Below are positions 5,440 through 5,749 of a stretch of DNA of 5,749 nucleotides, piece by piece. Made by a program: the position numbers and the translations under genes. This stretch comes from Bacillota bacterium (GTDB taxonomy: Bacteria; Bacillota; Bacilli; Bacillales; Cytobacillaceae), in the NCBI GenBank assembly GCA_030705745.1, contig JAUZPT010000201.1:1-5749 (forward strand). Reading direction: 5' to 3'. Every line of letters begins with the position of its first letter. Position 1 is the stretch's first letter. The notes beneath the pieces were generated by a model. The model was not told the origin of the DNA. It saw nothing but the letters and a program-made list of their open reading frames with translations, and ran no database searches.

Positions 5440-5473
5440 AAAATGGCAAGGCGATGATTCGCCGTGCCATTTT
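5440..5473. terminator. Two-part terminator hairpin between convergent genes
   Basis: A 9-bp outer stem AAAATGGCA/TGCCATTTT (5440-5448 with 5465-5473) and a 5-bp inner stem GGCGA/TCGCC (5450-5454 with 5459-5463) are separated by one A-G mismatch around a TGAT loop. The A/T ends of the stem supply U-runs on both strands (TTTTAATTT rightward, TTTTCC leftward). It lies 16 bases past the radical SAM stop and likely ends that transcript. It probably also ends the transcript of the opposing transporter gene. Confidence 0.75.
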
Positions 5474-5533
5474 AATTTGATCGCTTTGCGATGCCCTAAG
5501 AAACTTAATGCGCTTCTCCATGCTTTCATTCCA

Positions 5534-5749
5534 CTATTTTACTGCTAATTCCTGTTTTTTCGTTTCTTTTCCTAAAAAAAGAACGGCCAAGGCACCGACC
5601 AGAATCGCTACACAAAACAAGGTAAAGATCGAGGAAATTCCTATTTTCTGCGATACCATATACCCGACCAGCAATGGTCCTAGCACTCCACCAATCCGCC
5701 CGAACGAAGCCGCCAACCCTGCGCCGCTCCCCCTGACATCTGTCGGATA
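5534..5749 (-). CDS. MFS transporter, C-terminal fragment (runs off right edge)
   Basis: The last 71 residues are present, ending in TAG at 5536-5534, and the frame stays open to the window edge. The fragment starts YPTDVRGSGAG, the conserved (E)YPT-x-x-RG-x-G-x-G signature before transmembrane helix 11 of the sugar-porter/metabolite-H+-symporter branch of the Major Facilitator Superfamily. It continues with AASFGRIGGVLGPLLVGYMV (helix 11), a second hydrophobic stretch SIFTLFCVAILVGALAVLFL (helix 12) and the cytosolic tail GKETKKQELAVK. The FGRIGG-x-x-x-PLLVG segment is reminiscent of niacin (NiaP-type) and aromatic-acid permeases, but the substrate cannot be told from this part. The gene converges on the radical SAM gene and shares its terminator region. 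Confidence 0.85.
   Translation of the reverse strand, partial: YPTDVRGSGAGLAASFGRIGGVLGPLLVGYMVSQKIGISSIFTLFCVAILVGALAVLFLGKETKKQELAVK

Noticed and set aside
5480..5492. Small hairpin ATCGC-TTT-GCGAT after the terminator
   Set aside because: It has a 5-bp stem and no T-run on either side, so there is no support for a separate terminator or regulatory element.
5323..5529. 68-codon minus-strand open frame between the transporter and radical SAM genes
   Set aside because: It is antisense to the radical SAM C-terminus, spans the shared terminator and has no recognisable motif.
1..5749. Mobile element, CRISPR array or multi-gene defence system
   Set aside because: No transposase, integrase, terminal repeats, spaced direct repeats or defence-domain cluster is visible. 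The HELGH protein alone is not enough to call a defence system.

Overview
The window is moderately AT-rich chromosomal DNA with strong Shine-Dalgarno sites (AAGGTGA, AGAGGAG), a TTG start, U-run terminators and CcpA/LacI-type operators. Together with an SLH-anchored secreted subtilase, this points to an aerobic spore-former-like Firmicute (Bacillaceae/Bacillales). The species cannot be fixed from the sequence.

Layout. (1) Bases 1-34, minus strand, hold the first 11 codons of a gene whose N-terminus (MKKIWWKEAVG) matches GH13 oligo-1,6-glucosidases/alpha-glucosidases. Its control region (35-142) carries two LacI/CcpA-like operators whose central CG steps are 60 bp apart, a candidate promoter, and a minus-strand terminator overlapping that promoter. 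(2) Bases 208-675, minus, encode a 155-aa orphan metallopeptidase-like protein with HELGH and an ImmA/IrrE-like downstream glutamate motif. It has its own TATAAT box and a possible terminator. (3) Bases 814-3276, minus, encode a secreted S8 subtilisin-family protease of 820 aa (signal peptide, I9-like propeptide, catalytic domain, beta-rich domain, three degenerate C-terminal SLH repeats), followed by a strong terminator. (4) Bases 3277-3636 form a 360-bp divergent intergenic region. It holds protease promoter candidates, an unexplained minus-strand terminator, a near-consensus plus-strand promoter (TTGACA-N17-TATAGT) whose -35 lies in an inverted repeat, and a possible 14-codon leader ORF. 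(5) Bases 3637-5424, plus, encode a 595-aa B12-binding-domain/radical SAM protein, probably monocistronic. (6) Bases 5440-5473 hold a two-part terminator hairpin separating it from (7) a convergent partial MFS transporter (5534-5749, minus).

The genes look like independent single-gene units rather than one pathway: sugar hydrolysis, a small cytosolic protease-like protein, cell-surface proteolysis, an uncharacterised radical SAM enzyme and a transporter. No mobile element, CRISPR array, tRNA or rRNA is visible. The least explained parts are the radical SAM enzyme with its regulated promoter and leader, and the orphan minus-strand terminator between the divergent genes.
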